From: Cyclobacterium roseum
Lineage (GTDB): Bacteria > Bacteroidota > Bacteroidia > Cytophagales > Cyclobacteriaceae
NCBI RefSeq assembly: GCF_010119225.1
Contig: NZ_WNKF01000006.1
Span: 62,001 to 126,000 of the forward strand
Length of the DNA stretch: 64,000 nucleotides
Reading direction: 5' to 3'
Made by a program: the position numbers and the translations under genes. Shown in pieces: positions 1 through 9,484 of the stretch (within the stretch, counting starts at the first letter, position 1; every line of letters begins with the position of its first letter). The notes beneath the pieces were generated by a model. It had not been told where the DNA came from. It saw only the letters and a list, made by a program, of their open reading frames with translations, and made no database searches.

Positions 1-1088
1 GCAGCCACTACCAAAAGGCTAGCGGCCATTTCCACCACTCCCTGCTCCTCAATATACAAAAGAGGCAGGTAATTTCTGAATAGCAGAAAGGTCAATCCAA
101 ACAGAAGCATAAAAACCGCAACCATTCCGAAAATGGAAAAGCCGACTTGTCGCAATTTTCCGATATCCCGTCTGCCCAGCTGATTGCCCACGCGAACCAT
201 GGCGGCTGCGGACAAGCCCGAAGCCATCATGTAACTAATGGATGCCAGATTAATGGCAATTTGATGGGCAGCCAGGGCATTAACACCAATCCATCCCATC
301 ATGATGGCCGCCGTGCTAAAAGCACCTACCTCAAATACGAATTGCAAACCAGTTGGGATGCCAATGCGCAGCATTCTTTTTAAAATAGAAAAACGCAGGT
401 TTTTCAGACTAAAACCCATCAGAAAACGGGCATACCTTTCAGACCGGGTCACATATAGGTAAATGGCCACTGCCATCAGGATGCGGGAAATCAACGTGGC
501 CCAACCGGCACCATTCAATCCTAAGGCAGGAAAGCCCCAGTACCCGTAGATTAACAACCAGTTAAGGCCTACATTGAATAAATTGAAAAAGACCGTAATG
601 TACATGGCCTGTTTGGTCTGAGAGAGGCCTTCTATAAATTGCTTGTAGGTCTGAAAAAACATAAACGGAACCAGTGAAAAAGTTATGATCAACAGGTACG
701 GAATGGCCAAAGTAACCACCTCCTCTGGCTGGCCCAACCACCTCAATCCTGGAGAGAGCCCTAAAATGACCAAAAACAGTACCAGAGAAGAAAAGCCATT
801 GATAACAAACCCATGGCTGAGAAACCGTCCGATTTTTCCTATTTTTCCTTCTCCATCCGCAGCTGCCACCATGGGCGTGACGGCCATGGAAATCCCTATC
901 CCAAACATCAGCATCAGGAAAAAGATACTATTGGCAAGTGAGGCAGCTGCCAGGGGAATAGCACCCAGCCTTCCTACCATGATGTTATCTGCTACACCGA
1001 CCATAACTTGTCCCAATTGACTTAGCATCACGGGATAGGCCAGGGAAAAGGTCGTACTAAAATCCGCTTTAAATTCCTGCAAACGCAT
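1..1088 (-). CDS. MATE family efflux transporter (partial, C-terminus outside window)
   Basis: Translation of the minus strand from ATG at 1088 gives an N-terminus beginning MRLQEFKADFSTTFSLAYP, followed by a chain of hydrophobic segments typical of MATE multidrug/toxin exporters: an early stretch VMLSQLGQVMVGVADNIMVG with the usual VD/N-IMVG signature, then repeated 20-residue membrane segments up to the window edge. About 360 residues are visible of a family that is usually 440-470 long, so the last helices are missing. The start lies only 9 bp after the Nudix stop on the same strand, suggesting co-transcription. Family known: Na+ or H+ coupled export of cationic compounds from the inner membrane. 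The substrate is not predictable. Confidence 0.9.
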   Translation of the reverse strand, partial: MRLQEFKADFSTTFSLAYPVMLSQLGQVMVGVADNIMVGRLGAIPLAAASLANSIFFLMLMFGIGISMAVTPMVAAADGEGKIGKIGRFLSHGFVINGFSSLVLFLVILGLSPGLRWLGQPEEVVTLAIPYLLIITFSLVPFMFFQTYKQFIEGLSQTKQAMYITVFFNLFNVGLNWLLIYGYWGFPALGLNGAGWATLISRILMAVAIYLYVTRSERYARFLMGFSLKNLRFSILKRMLRIGIPTGLQFVFEVGAFSTAAIMMGWIGVNALAAHQIAINLASISYMMASGLSAAAMVRVGNQLGRRDIGKLRQVGFSIFGMVAVFMLLFGLTFLLFRNYLPLLYIEEQGVVEMAASLLVVA

Positions 1089-1097
1089 CTGGTAAGT

Positions 1098-1640
1098 CTA
1101 AATCATTTTTAACCGAATTGCCGTCTTTAATATGGCGGAAACACTGATAGCATCGGTGATATCACCCTGCATTACCAGTTGGAGTGCCTCCTTAAAGGGT
1201 AACCGGCGAACCTGTAGGTCCTCAGTGGCATCAAACTCCGTTTCCCCTACGGTTAAATGCTCGGCGATAAATACAAACCCTACCTCATCGGTAATGGAAT
1301 TAGACGTATGGATTTTCATCAGTTCGGTCCATTTACCTGCAGTAAGGCCGGTTTCCTCTTTTAATTCACGCCTGGCACTCTCCAGGATATCTTCTTCCAG
1401 TGGTCCTCCTCCCATGGGGATTTCCCAGGAATATTCGTCCAGTGTGTAACGAAATTGCCCTACCAGCCAGGTATGATTATCCTGATCGAGGGGCAGAATC
1501 CCAATAGCCCTGTTTTTAAAATGCACCCGTCCGTAAATGCCTTCGGCACCCGTCGGTGCCAGTACCTGATGCTCCTCTACCTGCATCCAGGGATTATCAT
1601 ATACTTCTACCGCCGAAATTTTAGTCCAGGGATTTTTCAT
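1098..1640 (-). CDS. Nudix hydrolase, ADP-ribose pyrophosphatase-like
   Basis: A 180-residue protein with a complete Nudix box G-x5-E-x7-R-E-x-x-E-E-x-G at residues 77-99 (R91 E92, E95 E96, G98), the Mg2+-binding signature of enzymes that cleave nucleoside diphosphates linked to another moiety. The N-terminal part (W18 to about Y65) resembles the small beta domain of ADP-ribose pyrophosphatases (NudF/YffH group), and the residues before the box read EIPMGGG as in that group. Cytoplasmic; probable substrate ADP-ribose or a nucleotide sugar (inference). It sits directly upstream of the MATE gene with a 9-bp gap. Its ATG at 1640 lies next to the terminator of the preceding lrp gene, so transcription must start very close by or come from read-through. 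Confidence 0.88.
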   Translation of the reverse strand: MKNPWTKISAVEVYDNPWMQVEEHQVLAPTGAEGIYGRVHFKNRAIGILPLDQDNHTWLVGQFRYTLDEYSWEIPMGGGPLEEDILESARRELKEETGLTAGKWTELMKIHTSNSITDEVGFVFIAEHLTVGETEFDATEDLQVRRLPFKEALQLVMQGDITDAISVSAILKTAIRLKMI

Positions 1641-1643
1641 AAT

Positions 1644-1672
1644 GAAAAAAAGGGTGACCTTTAGCCACCCTT
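1644..1672 (-). terminator. Rho-independent terminator of the lrp gene
   Basis: On the minus strand a perfect 7-bp stem (AAGGGTG / CACCCTT, arms 1666-1672 and 1650-1656) with a 9-nt loop is followed by a run of seven T. It lies 28 bp after the lrp stop and immediately before the Nudix start. Confidence 0.8.
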
Positions 1673-1699
1673 CGTTTATTTTTGTGTGAAAATAAAAAC

Positions 1700-2182
1700 T
1701 TATGCAGGAATTGGCAGTACTTTGCTATCCTTGAATGTAGAAAGAATTACCATGGACTGCATGGAATCTACTTCTTTGATTTCACTCACCTGCTCTAGCA
1801 TCAGCTTCTGATAGGAATTGATGTCTTTGGAAATGATTTTTAAAATAAAATCTCCTGTACCCGTAATGTGGTGACATTCAATCACCTCCGGGATTTGATC
1901 GATTTCCTTCATAAAGGCATCAATATTGCCTTTATTGTGACCTATCAGCCCCACCAGGACGAATGTACTTACTCCCAATCCGATCTTTTCAGGATCCAAT
2001 TTCGCGTGATAGCTTTTAATTATCCCGGATTGCTCCAACTTTTTTACCCGCTCCAAGGTAGGTGCCGGGGATAAACCTATATCTTTTGAAAGCTGTGCAT
2101 TCGTGATTTTTGCATTCGCTTGAAGGATCTCTAAAATCTTACGGTCGATTTTGTCAAATTTAACTTTAATGCTATTATCCAT
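1700..2182 (-). CDS. Lrp/AsnC family transcriptional regulator
   Basis: A 160-residue protein with an N-terminal AsnC-type winged helix-turn-helix (residues about 8-60: DKIDRKILEILQANAKITNAQ, then LSKDIGLSPAPTLERVKKLE) and a C-terminal RAM/ACT-like ligand-binding domain (about 70-150, with VIECHHITGTGDFILK, the usual effector-loop signature). Length is normal for the family. Lrp-type proteins form octamers or larger rings and answer to amino acids. The gene stands alone between its own -7 promoter element and a terminator, and its neighbours give no hint of a specific target, so it may be a global or autoregulated factor. Confidence 0.93.
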   Translation of the reverse strand: MDNSIKVKFDKIDRKILEILQANAKITNAQLSKDIGLSPAPTLERVKKLEQSGIIKSYHAKLDPEKIGLGVSTFVLVGLIGHNKGNIDAFMKEIDQIPEVIECHHITGTGDFILKIISKDINSYQKLMLEQVSEIKEVDSMQSMVILSTFKDSKVLPIPA

Positions 2183-2214
2183 ATTGTAAAGAATTTACCG
2201 AATTATATGTGGTA

Positions 2215-2222
2215 CAAAGGTA
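2215..2222 (-). promoter_or_regulatory. Bacteroidetes -7 element upstream of lrp
   Basis: The minus strand reads TACCTTTG, an exact match to TAnnTTTG, 32 nt before the lrp ATG. No clear TTG -33 element is seen at the expected distance. Confidence 0.5.
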
Positions 2223-2392
2223 ATCTAATTTATATTTATTTTAAAGACATTTACGAAAAAAACGTAAGTACGGACGAAATATTGTTAGTAAATTATCGAT
2301 CTAATTAAAATTATTGCTCTCAGTGTTTTGCAATTTCTAAAAAAAGATAACGTTCCTCTCGAATAGTCATGTTAAGAACGGTTTAGTCACCG

Positions 2393-3601
2393 TCAAAGTT
2401 TATTCTTTTTTAACAAGGCCCTTGCTTCCTTATGCGCAGGATGCTTCCGTTTGGCATGCTGCTTGACGGATTGTAAAAACCCCTTTGCGTCCGAGTTATT
2501 GCCCTGCTCTAGGGAGATCTTACCCAATTGCAACAAGGCAAACAAATAATATCCACTTTCCTGAAAATCGAGTTCTTCTCCATAGGCCACAGTTTGCAGG
2601 TAATATTTTTTAGCGGTAGCGTACTGTCCCATCCTATCCAAATATTGTGCCGCAAAAAAAGAAGCATACCGGCCACTGTTGGCCTCGTAACCGGTCCAGC
2701 CTGCTTCTATGCGTTCCAGGATTTCCAGGGATACTTCCATCGCCTCTTTTGCTCTTCCTACGGCATAGAGCTGTCGGGCAAAAAAACGATGGAAATAGGG
2801 GTTGTTGGGATATTTTTCGTGCAAATAGGAAGTAATTTCCAGTGCTTTGAAAGGCTCCTTCTCCTCAGAAGCATACAGGCGGAAAAGGAAATATTGCGCT
2901 TCTACCCGGGCATAAAACGAATTCTCAGCCACTTCCTCCAGTTGTTGCAGCCCCAAGTCCTGATCTCCCTTCGGAAACAATAGCATGACCGGTCTTAGCA
3001 AGGGATAATTTTCGGGTATCCAAACAGAAAAATAATTAAACAAGGCATCTCCCAAGAGCAATTCAGGATTCAACTCCTCTTCCCCTCTGCTCATCTCAAG
3101 GTAATTAAGGGCGTTTTTCCCGGCAAAAGCAGCACTCGTCCAATTCCGTCTTTCGCTGTATAACCTTCCCTGAAAACCGTAAGCCGCTGCCAGGAAAAAG
3201 GCTGCCTCCTTGTTATCCGGCTCCTCATCCAATAATGCTTCGGCCTTTTCAATAGTCCGGTCCATGTATTCCAGAAAAAGTGCATCGTGGCTTTTGTTTT
3301 CAGTGGCCACCGCAATCTTCCACCACTGACTAAGCCCCATAAGGAAATAGGGCAGCGGATGTTCGGGGTAGGTATACCGCATCACCTGAAAACCACGTTC
3401 AGCACGCTCAAAGTCAAAATTATACATGCTGTTGACGGCATCTGTAATCCGGAATTGCAGGCCCCTATCCAGCAACAAGTAAGAACTTTTTGGCTCTCCG
3501 ATTTGAGTCATTGCTTCCATCTGCGCGCGCACCGGAGTGCCAAACAACAAAGCAGTTGAAAACAAGGCTATGGAAAGGTAGATAGAAGAGTAAGCTTTCA
3601 A
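2393..3601 (-). CDS. Secreted tetratricopeptide-repeat protein
   Basis: The reading frame is open from 3655, but I place the start at the TTG at 3601. This gives a clean signal peptide (MKAYSSIYLSIALFSTALLF, cleavage after VRAQ) and leaves the -7 element TATATTTG (3629-3636) upstream of the gene instead of inside it. The mature part of about 375 residues is alpha-helical with several TPR-like pairs (for example AERGFQVMRYTYPEHPLPYF near the N-terminus, and HEKYPNNPYFHRFFARQLY and AKKYYLQTVAYGEEL later). No enzyme motif is seen. TPR proteins of this kind usually act as periplasmic scaffolds. No obvious operon partner; function unknown. Confidence 0.75.
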   Translation of the reverse strand: MKAYSSIYLSIALFSTALLFGTPVRAQMEAMTQIGEPKSSYLLLDRGLQFRITDAVNSMYNFDFERAERGFQVMRYTYPEHPLPYFLMGLSQWWKIAVATENKSHDALFLEYMDRTIEKAEALLDEEPDNKEAAFFLAAAYGFQGRLYSERRNWTSAAFAGKNALNYLEMSRGEEELNPELLLGDALFNYFSVWIPENYPLLRPVMLLFPKGDQDLGLQQLEEVAENSFYARVEAQYFLFRLYASEEKEPFKALEITSYLHEKYPNNPYFHRFFARQLYAVGRAKEAMEVSLEILERIEAGWTGYEANSGRYASFFAAQYLDRMGQYATAKKYYLQTVAYGEELDFQESGYYLFALLQLGKISLEQGNNSDAKGFLQSVKQHAKRKHPAHKEARALLKKNKL

Positions 3602-3628
3602 TTTCAGGATAATTTTAACGTATGCGCA

Positions 3629-3636
3629 CAAATATA
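3629..3636 (-). promoter_or_regulatory. -7 element that decides the TPR gene start
   Basis: The minus strand reads TATATTTG, an exact TAnnTTTG match, 27 nt before the proposed TTG start at 3601. It would lie inside the coding region if the longer 3655 start were used. Confidence 0.45.
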
Positions 3637-3919
3637 TACACAAGAGGATAAACAAAAGCCCACTTCAATTAATTTCGAATCGGTTGAAATTTTTTTATGC
3701 GTGCAAACACAATGCCCCTGAGTCCGGGAAAAAGGAGCCCATTTATAAAGACTATCCGCTCTTTTCAAAAACGTGTAAAAAAATACCTATTTGTTATAAT
3801 ACCAAAAGGTCGGGGTCAAAACAATTGCTGAAAAAACAGACCCATTAGACCAAAACCACATGAAATGCGATCCTGGCCAATGGATCTGTAAACAGCAATA
3901 AGATAAAAAAATTAACAGC

Positions 3920-5101
3920 TTACCTTCTAACCGGCTCCTTGTGGGCACCCTGCTCTGCCAGGGTACTTTTCCAGGCAGTCAATGCCAGGGAATCCGGTAT
4001 ATTGATATCGTCAAAAGTGATTAATTCTCCTCGTTCAACATTCCTTTTCAGTTGAACTTTGCTGAGTAAGCCGATAGGCACATGCTCCGGGCAGTCTTTG
4101 ATTTTTAAGGCTTCTCCCCGTACTTCCATGCTACCAATACCCTTGTCTATTACCGAACCTGAGGTTAAGTCTTTTTTAGCGATTGCTCCCACGCTAATAG
4201 TAGGTGCCACCCCATTGTCCAGCAAGATTTCATCGTGATTGACCAAATTAAGGATGCTATTTGGTATTTCAAAAAAACAAAGGTGCATGGGTTTGTACAA
4301 CAAGTAGAAAGGCCCCTCACCCATCTTGTAGGTCTTCAATTCAGCGGCCAGGTCCTCCTGATGGGTGGCAGTAATGAATACGCCCGGAGGAGATTCCCTG
4401 GAAATAATATAGTCGCTAATAATTTTATTTTCCTTTTGGGCGATTTCTCCCAATGCGAAAGCACCTTTCTCAAAATCGGAGGTTTCGTACCCTACCAATC
4501 CCTGCTGGACAATATCCAGTCCTAAACCATTGGCAATCAAGGCCTGCTCAATCTGCAATTTCGTTCCATCGGTAAAGGAAGTAACCGAACTAAGACTGTA
4601 CCCCTGCTTCTGACCCCAAAACAACATGTCTTCCAGAGAAGGATTCTGGTTTAAAAACCCTTTTATATTTCCGTAGACCAACGGCGCAAAACCCATTTGC
4701 ACCACTTCTTTGTTCAGAGCTGCCAAACAACCCGGCTGGTCGCCATTTGCCTCCGTAATGACACCTCTTTTGGAAAGCCAGGATCCGGTCACTACCTGCG
4801 TGTCTGCATCCATGGTTACCACGGGTAAGCCAAATTGAAACGCTTTGTCAATAACCTCCGTAGAATAAACGGGATCTCCCGTGCTAACGACAATTAGATC
4901 GGAAGATTCCAGGAGCTTTTCAGGAACCAAGGTCAAATAATCCTGACTGACCCCAAGGTCATCGATCGCCCCGCTTCTCCTTGTTAAAACTCCGGAAAGC
5001 ACCATGTCCTCCCTGCGGGCAATCAGTTTCGCCAGCCCTCTGCCGATACCTCCCGTACCGACAATTCCTATTTTTAATTTTTTGCTGTTCTTTTTTTTCA
5101 T
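3920..5101 (-). CDS. NAD(P)-dependent homoserine-dehydrogenase-like oxidoreductase with C-terminal SAF domain
   Basis: A 393-residue protein. Residues 10-30 carry a Rossmann motif (IGIVGTGGIGRGLAKLIARR). The central part, with TEANGDQPGC and FTDGTKLQIEQALIANGLG, matches the predicted homoserine-dehydrogenase-like family with an SAF domain (COG4091). The C-terminal part (about 300-385, with GVAPTISVGAIAKKDLTSG) is the SAF domain found in sialate synthases and antifreeze-like proteins. It is not a classical homoserine dehydrogenase, because the ACT domain and the usual catalytic region are not evident. Members probably oxidise a branched or tetronate-type sugar acid (inference). The gene stands alone with a 386-bp AT-rich upstream region. 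The Lys/Asn-rich start MKKKNSKKLKIG is normal for the family. Confidence 0.75.
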   Translation of the reverse strand: MKKKNSKKLKIGIVGTGGIGRGLAKLIARREDMVLSGVLTRRSGAIDDLGVSQDYLTLVPEKLLESSDLIVVSTGDPVYSTEVIDKAFQFGLPVVTMDADTQVVTGSWLSKRGVITEANGDQPGCLAALNKEVVQMGFAPLVYGNIKGFLNQNPSLEDMLFWGQKQGYSLSSVTSFTDGTKLQIEQALIANGLGLDIVQQGLVGYETSDFEKGAFALGEIAQKENKIISDYIISRESPPGVFITATHQEDLAAELKTYKMGEGPFYLLYKPMHLCFFEIPNSILNLVNHDEILLDNGVAPTISVGAIAKKDLTSGSVIDKGIGSMEVRGEALKIKDCPEHVPIGLLSKVQLKRNVERGELITFDDINIPDSLALTAWKSTLAEQGAHKEPVRR

Positions 5102-5487
5102 AAAACAAAAATTTTCTGCTGTTTTTTTTATGATGATGTAAAGGTAAATAAAAAAATTTAAAAATCATTTTATTGTATTTAAAATACATAAAAAATATTT
5201 TAAAAATAGGCGTTTTTAAAATTGAGTAATCAGCAGACCCTTACATTTCTACTAACTATTCGTCCGGAATTTCCAATCTTTTAAGTACTAAAAACTTGAA
5301 AAACGACTACTTAATAAAATTTTATTTGGAATGGAAACGAACGAAATAAAATTAAATATTTTATTTTTTAACCGGAATCGCCATCAATCGAGAGGGCTGC
5401 GTACCTACCAAATCTTTAAATTAAGTTAAATCATCCTTTATTACTGATAAATTTTTTATTTTCGCTTTTCAAATACAAACCATTCAC
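5102..5487. other. AT-rich divergent intergenic region
   Basis: This 386-bp spacer separates the divergent SAF-oxidoreductase and DUF2723 genes. It is strongly AT-rich with A/T runs and a 14-bp self-complementary stretch AATAAAATTTTATT. A near -7 element, TATTTTCG (one mismatch), lies 24 nt before the DUF2723 start. No convincing gene or RNA is seen. Confidence 0.6.
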
Positions 5488-8457
5488 ATGCCTACATATT
5501 CTAAGGTAAATAACCTAACGGGCTGGACCGCCTTCCTGATTGCATTTATCACCTACTTGTTAACCATAGAGGAAACGGCAAGTTTTTGGGATCCGGGTGA
5601 ATTTATTGCTGTGGCGTATAAGCTACAGGTTCCGCACCCCCCGGGTGCTCCCTTCTTTCTGCTAATTTACCGCATGTTTGGTTTTCTGGCTTTTGGAGAG
5701 GGTTTGGATGTGGCCTATTGGATGAATGTGGGAAGTGCGCTATTTTCTGCATTTACCATTTTATTTCTTTTTTGGACGATTACCCTTCTGGGACGAAAGC
5801 TGTACGGGATTTCTGCAGAAACCGAACCAGCTAAAGAACAAACAATTGCTTTAATGGGTGCTGGATTGATCGGTGCCCTTGCTTATACCTTTTCAGATAG
5901 CTTTTGGTTTTCCGCGGTAGAAGCAGAGGTATATGCGATGTCTTCCTTTTTTACCGCAATTGTCATCTGGGCTTTTCTAAAATGGGACGTAATCAGAGAT
6001 CCAAGGGCAGAAAACCAGTATATGATCTTCATTGCCTATCTGGTGGGTTTATCCATTGGTGTCCACCTACTAAACCTGGTCACCTTACCTGCCCTGGCAC
6101 TGGTAGTCTATTTCAAAAAATACAAGAAGCACACCTTAAAGGGAGGTATTATCGCCTTTCTCCTGGGAGGAGTGGCCCTGGTGATCATTAATAATATTAT
6201 TATTCCCGGACTACCCAGCATTGCGGGGTCCATCGAAATATTTTTTGTAAACAGTCTTGGCCTGCCATTCGGATCCGGGATTATTTTCTTTACGATATTG
6301 TTTCTGGGGGGATTGACTTACGCGATTGTATATTCCTATAAGCGAGAAAAGGTAATTTTAAATACTATTTTGATTTCCCTGACTTTTATTCTTATCGGAT
6401 ACGGCTCCTATGCCCTGATCGTTATCAGGGCCAATGCGGATACCGTCATCAACGAAAATGACCCCCGGGACATCATCAGTTTTGTCAGCTACCTCAAAAG
6501 GGAACAATACGGTTACAGGCCACTACTTCACGGGCAATATTTCACCGCAGAAGTAATCGATCAGGTCGAGGGAGAACCCGTCTATGCGAAAGGAGATGAA
6601 AAATACGAGGTAGTCGATTATCAATTGGAAAATATCTACGAACCGGAGAAAAAAACCATCCTTCCCCGAATTTATTCTACGCAGGAAAGGCACAAACAGC
6701 TCTATCGCTCAAAGCTTGGTTTGAGAGAAGGCGAGGACCCTACCTTTTTTGACAATATCTATTTTATGATAGACCACCAGTTGGGCCATATGTACTGGCG
6801 GTATTTTATGTGGAATTTCAGTGGCCGGGAGAGTGACTTCAGTGATGCTCCCTATTTGAGTATCTTTTCCAGTTTTCAGACGGATTTTCCCGAATACATA
6901 CAAAACAACAAGGCGCATAACAACTATTACATGCTTCCCTTATTATTAGGGCTGATCGGCATGTTTTTTCAGGCCAGAATGGATCCCAAATCCTTTTACC
7001 TTACCCTAATGCTCTTTCTGATGATGGGGGCGGTACTGGTCCTTTACCTTAATTCCCCTCCGGTAGAACCGCGGGAAAGGGATTATATTTACGTGGGCTC
7101 GTTCTATGCATTTGCCATTTGGATGGGTTTTGGGGTACTTGCCATCCGGCAACAGTTACTGAAACTGAAAAAAGGCCTGGCAATGGCCGGCATGTACGCG
7201 GCGCTGATCGCCTTGCCCGTACCCATTTTAATGGCCGGAGAAAATTGGAACGATCATGACCGCTCCAACAGGTATTTCTCCGTGGATTCGGCCAGAAATT
7301 TCCTGGCTTCTTGTGAACCGAATGCCATTTTATTTACCGGCGGTGATAATGACACCTTTCCGCTGTGGTACGTGCAGGAGGTGGAAGGATTCAGAACAGA
7401 TGTGCGGGTCATTGTACTAAGTTATTTCGACACCGATTGGTACGTGAAGCAGATGGCCCGGCCAGTTAATGAATCTGCAGCACTGGACTTTACCCTGCAA
7501 TTTGACAATTACAAAAAAGGTACGAATGACGTGCTCTACATTACCGATCGCCTGGAAAGTTTGCCATTGGTGGACTACCTGAAATTGCTGAAAAATAACA
7601 GCGAATTGCTCAAACTTTCAAATAGTCGAGCAAGCAACATCAATACCGTGCCTTCCCGAAATCTGACCCTACCCATTAACCAGAATCGGGTAGATTCACT
7701 GGATATCGTTCCGGAACAATTTAGAAACCTGAGGATCCCCCAGTTAAATATTCGTCTTCGCGGCAATTACGTCACCAAAGGCACACTCATGTTGCTGGAT
7801 CTGATTGCCACGAATAACTGGGAACGACCAATTTACTTTAACAACACCTCCTTGGCCACGATCGGCTTTGACATGAGCCAGCATGTGGTCATGGAAGGAC
7901 TTACCTATCGGCTTCTACCCATCCAAAAACCAGATAATCAGGAAGAACTGGTAAATACGGAACTGGCCTATGAAAATGTCATGGAGAATTTTGCCTTCCG
8001 GGGCATGAATAATCCCGATAACTATTTCGATGATGAGTTCCGACGGTTTACCTCCAATCACCGCAGTGTGTTAAACAGCATCGCCATTGCCTTAATGGAT
8101 GAAAAGGACTTGCAAAGAGCAGAGGACATTTTGCGATTGAGCCTGGCGAAATTTCCGCACGAGGCCATTCCTTATGATCTGGCCAGCGGACAGTCCGTAC
8201 CGCTTCTTTTCGAACTAGGCATGGAAGAAGAGGCCCTTCACATTGTAGATGAAATGGCTGAACGCTCAGTAGAAATGCTTGATTTTTATCAGGAAACTGA
8301 AAGATCCATGGACCGGGAAGCCTCCATTTCCATGGAAATGCTCCGGTATTTTATACCGCTTCTCCGGGAACAAGGATATGATGAAAAAGCCGACCAACTT
8401 CAGGTGGAATTCGAACGGCTCTTTGGAAATGCCGGCAACCGCATGCAACGAAGGTAA
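5488..8457 (+). CDS. DUF2723 family membrane glycosyltransferase (GT117, TMEM260-like)
   Basis: A 989-residue polytopic protein. The N-terminal 570 residues hold about a dozen membrane segments. The first periplasmic loop carries the acidic WDPGEF motif (34-39) and the HPPGAP motif (50-55), both hallmarks of DUF2723/PF11028 and analogous to the D-E loop of GT-C enzymes. After the last helix a soluble periplasmic part of about 380 residues follows, with FTGGDNDTFPLWYVQEVEG. The eukaryotic homologue TMEM260 is a protein O-mannosyltransferase. In Bacteroidetes a role in O-glycosylation of exported proteins using a lipid-linked sugar donor is an inference from that. Single gene, divergent from the SAF oxidoreductase. 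Confidence 0.88.
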   Translation: MPTYSKVNNLTGWTAFLIAFITYLLTIEETASFWDPGEFIAVAYKLQVPHPPGAPFFLLIYRMFGFLAFGEGLDVAYWMNVGSALFSAFTILFLFWTITLLGRKLYGISAETEPAKEQTIALMGAGLIGALAYTFSDSFWFSAVEAEVYAMSSFFTAIVIWAFLKWDVIRDPRAENQYMIFIAYLVGLSIGVHLLNLVTLPALALVVYFKKYKKHTLKGGIIAFLLGGVALVIINNIIIPGLPSIAGSIEIFFVNSLGLPFGSGIIFFTILFLGGLTYAIVYSYKREKVILNTILISLTFILIGYGSYALIVIRANADTVINENDPRDIISFVSYLKREQYGYRPLLHGQYFTAEVIDQVEGEPVYAKGDEKYEVVDYQLENIYEPEKKTILPRIYSTQERHKQLYRSKLGLREGEDPTFFDNIYFMIDHQLGHMYWRYFMWNFSGRESDFSDAPYLSIFSSFQTDFPEYIQNNKAHNNYYMLPLLLGLIGMFFQARMDPKSFYLTLMLFLMMGAVLVLYLNSPPVEPRERDYIYVGSFYAFAIWMGFGVLAIRQQLLKLKKGLAMAGMYAALIALPVPILMAGENWNDHDRSNRYFSVDSARNFLASCEPNAILFTGGDNDTFPLWYVQEVEGFRTDVRVIVLSYFDTDWYVKQMARPVNESAALDFTLQFDNYKKGTNDVLYITDRLESLPLVDYLKLLKNNSELLKLSNSRASNINTVPSRNLTLPINQNRVDSLDIVPEQFRNLRIPQLNIRLRGNYVTKGTLMLLDLIATNNWERPIYFNNTSLATIGFDMSQHVVMEGLTYRLLPIQKPDNQEELVNTELAYENVMENFAFRGMNNPDNYFDDEFRRFTSNHRSVLNSIAIALMDEKDLQRAEDILRLSLAKFPHEAIPYDLASGQSVPLLFELGMEEEALHIVDEMAERSVEMLDFYQETERSMDREASISMEMLRYFIPLLREQGYDEKADQLQVEFERLFGNAGNRMQRR

Positions 8458-8534
8458 TGCCAGGCTTTCTTCGACTGCTGCGGATGACAATGAGGTGCGG
8501 GGGGCAATAAAGTGCTCTATTTGATAATAAGCAT

Positions 8535-8563
8535 AGAGGGAAGGACAGATAGCCCTTCCCTCT
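8535..8563. terminator. Hairpin between convergent genes
   Basis: A perfect 10-bp stem (AGAGGGAAGG at 8535-8544 and CCTTCCCTCT at 8554-8563) with a 9-nt loop lies between the convergent DUF2723 and methyltransferase genes. It has no T-run on either side, so it may be a non-canonical bidirectional terminator or an mRNA-stabilising hairpin. Confidence 0.5.
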
Positions 8564-8642
8564 GTAGTATGGAATCAACTCAGCGGATTACCTGCCGAAA
8601 GTGATAATACAGGTTCACGTTGTTTAGTAAACTAGGCATCGC

Positions 8643-9434
8643 TTAGCTTTTCTTTTCCGGCTTTTTATATAGGACATAAAAGAGATCCAACGCCTTTTCC
8701 GGATCGTCTACCAATAGGTAATCTTCATGGCTAATCTCTTCCACCGCTTTTCCTTGACTTTGGTGCAATTTGTTTCGGTTAAACCGATTAGCCAGTTCGT
8801 ATGGAATTTTCAAAAGGCTGGCTGGCAAACGGTATTGAAGGTTAAGGAAGTCCCAACGGGTGATCTTTTCTACGGAGTTTTTATTGGCCTCGTAATACTG
8901 CCAAACCTTATCATTTCCTCCAATGCCTTTGGTCTCCACCTTATCGAAAATACCGGCACAGCATTCCTTTAATTGGTCCGGCGTGTATTCGCGGATATGC
9001 CAGGGATTTCTGGAAAGGGAAAATCGAATATTGGGAGTTGAAATCAAAGCCCTACCCCCTGGCTTCAACACCCGGTATATTTCTTCCAGGTACCAGCGGT
9101 CATTCTCAATGTGTTCAATGACCTGAAAGCTGACTACCGAATCAAAGGAAGCATCCTGCAAACTGGCAAGAGGAGGCAAATGTGCCTGCTCAAAGGTATA
9201 ATCGGGATATTTCTTTTTTAACCTGTCTAAAATTTCTCCTATCTTGTCAATCCCATGATACGTATCAACCAAGGGTCCCAGGGCCGCCACTCCCCTGCCT
9301 TCGCCACATCCGATTTCCAGCAAATGGCCGGAAACGTAGGATTTGGCCACAATGTAGGCTTTGAATAGGCGTTGATGTATGGGATTATCACTTATCAACT
9401 TATCGGAAGTAATTTCCGTTGTATAGGTAGCCAT
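8643..9434 (-). CDS. Class I SAM-dependent methyltransferase
   Basis: A 263-residue soluble protein. Motif I is LLEIGCGEGRGVAALG (39-54), followed by the acidic end of beta 2 (YHGIDKI), motif post-I and the VVSFQVIEHIENDRWYLEEI and GRALISTPNIRFSL segments of the Methyltransf_11/UbiE-like fold. The last 100 residues are basic, with a helical extension, and have no recognised signature. The substrate is unknown; the VIEHI motif is common among methyltransferases for quinones, lipids and surface sugars. It is divergent from the GWxTD gene, with 50 bp between the starts. Confidence 0.88.
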   Translation of the reverse strand: MATYTTEITSDKLISDNPIHQRLFKAYIVAKSYVSGHLLEIGCGEGRGVAALGPLVDTYHGIDKIGEILDRLKKKYPDYTFEQAHLPPLASLQDASFDSVVSFQVIEHIENDRWYLEEIYRVLKPGGRALISTPNIRFSLSRNPWHIREYTPDQLKECCAGIFDKVETKGIGGNDKVWQYYEANKNSVEKITRWDFLNLQYRLPASLLKIPYELANRFNRNKLHQSQGKAVEEISHEDYLLVDDPEKALDLFYVLYKKPEKKS

Positions 9435-9484
9435 TTAAAATTTCTTTATTTTGAACAAAATTAAGGTTAATTTTTAAACCAACT

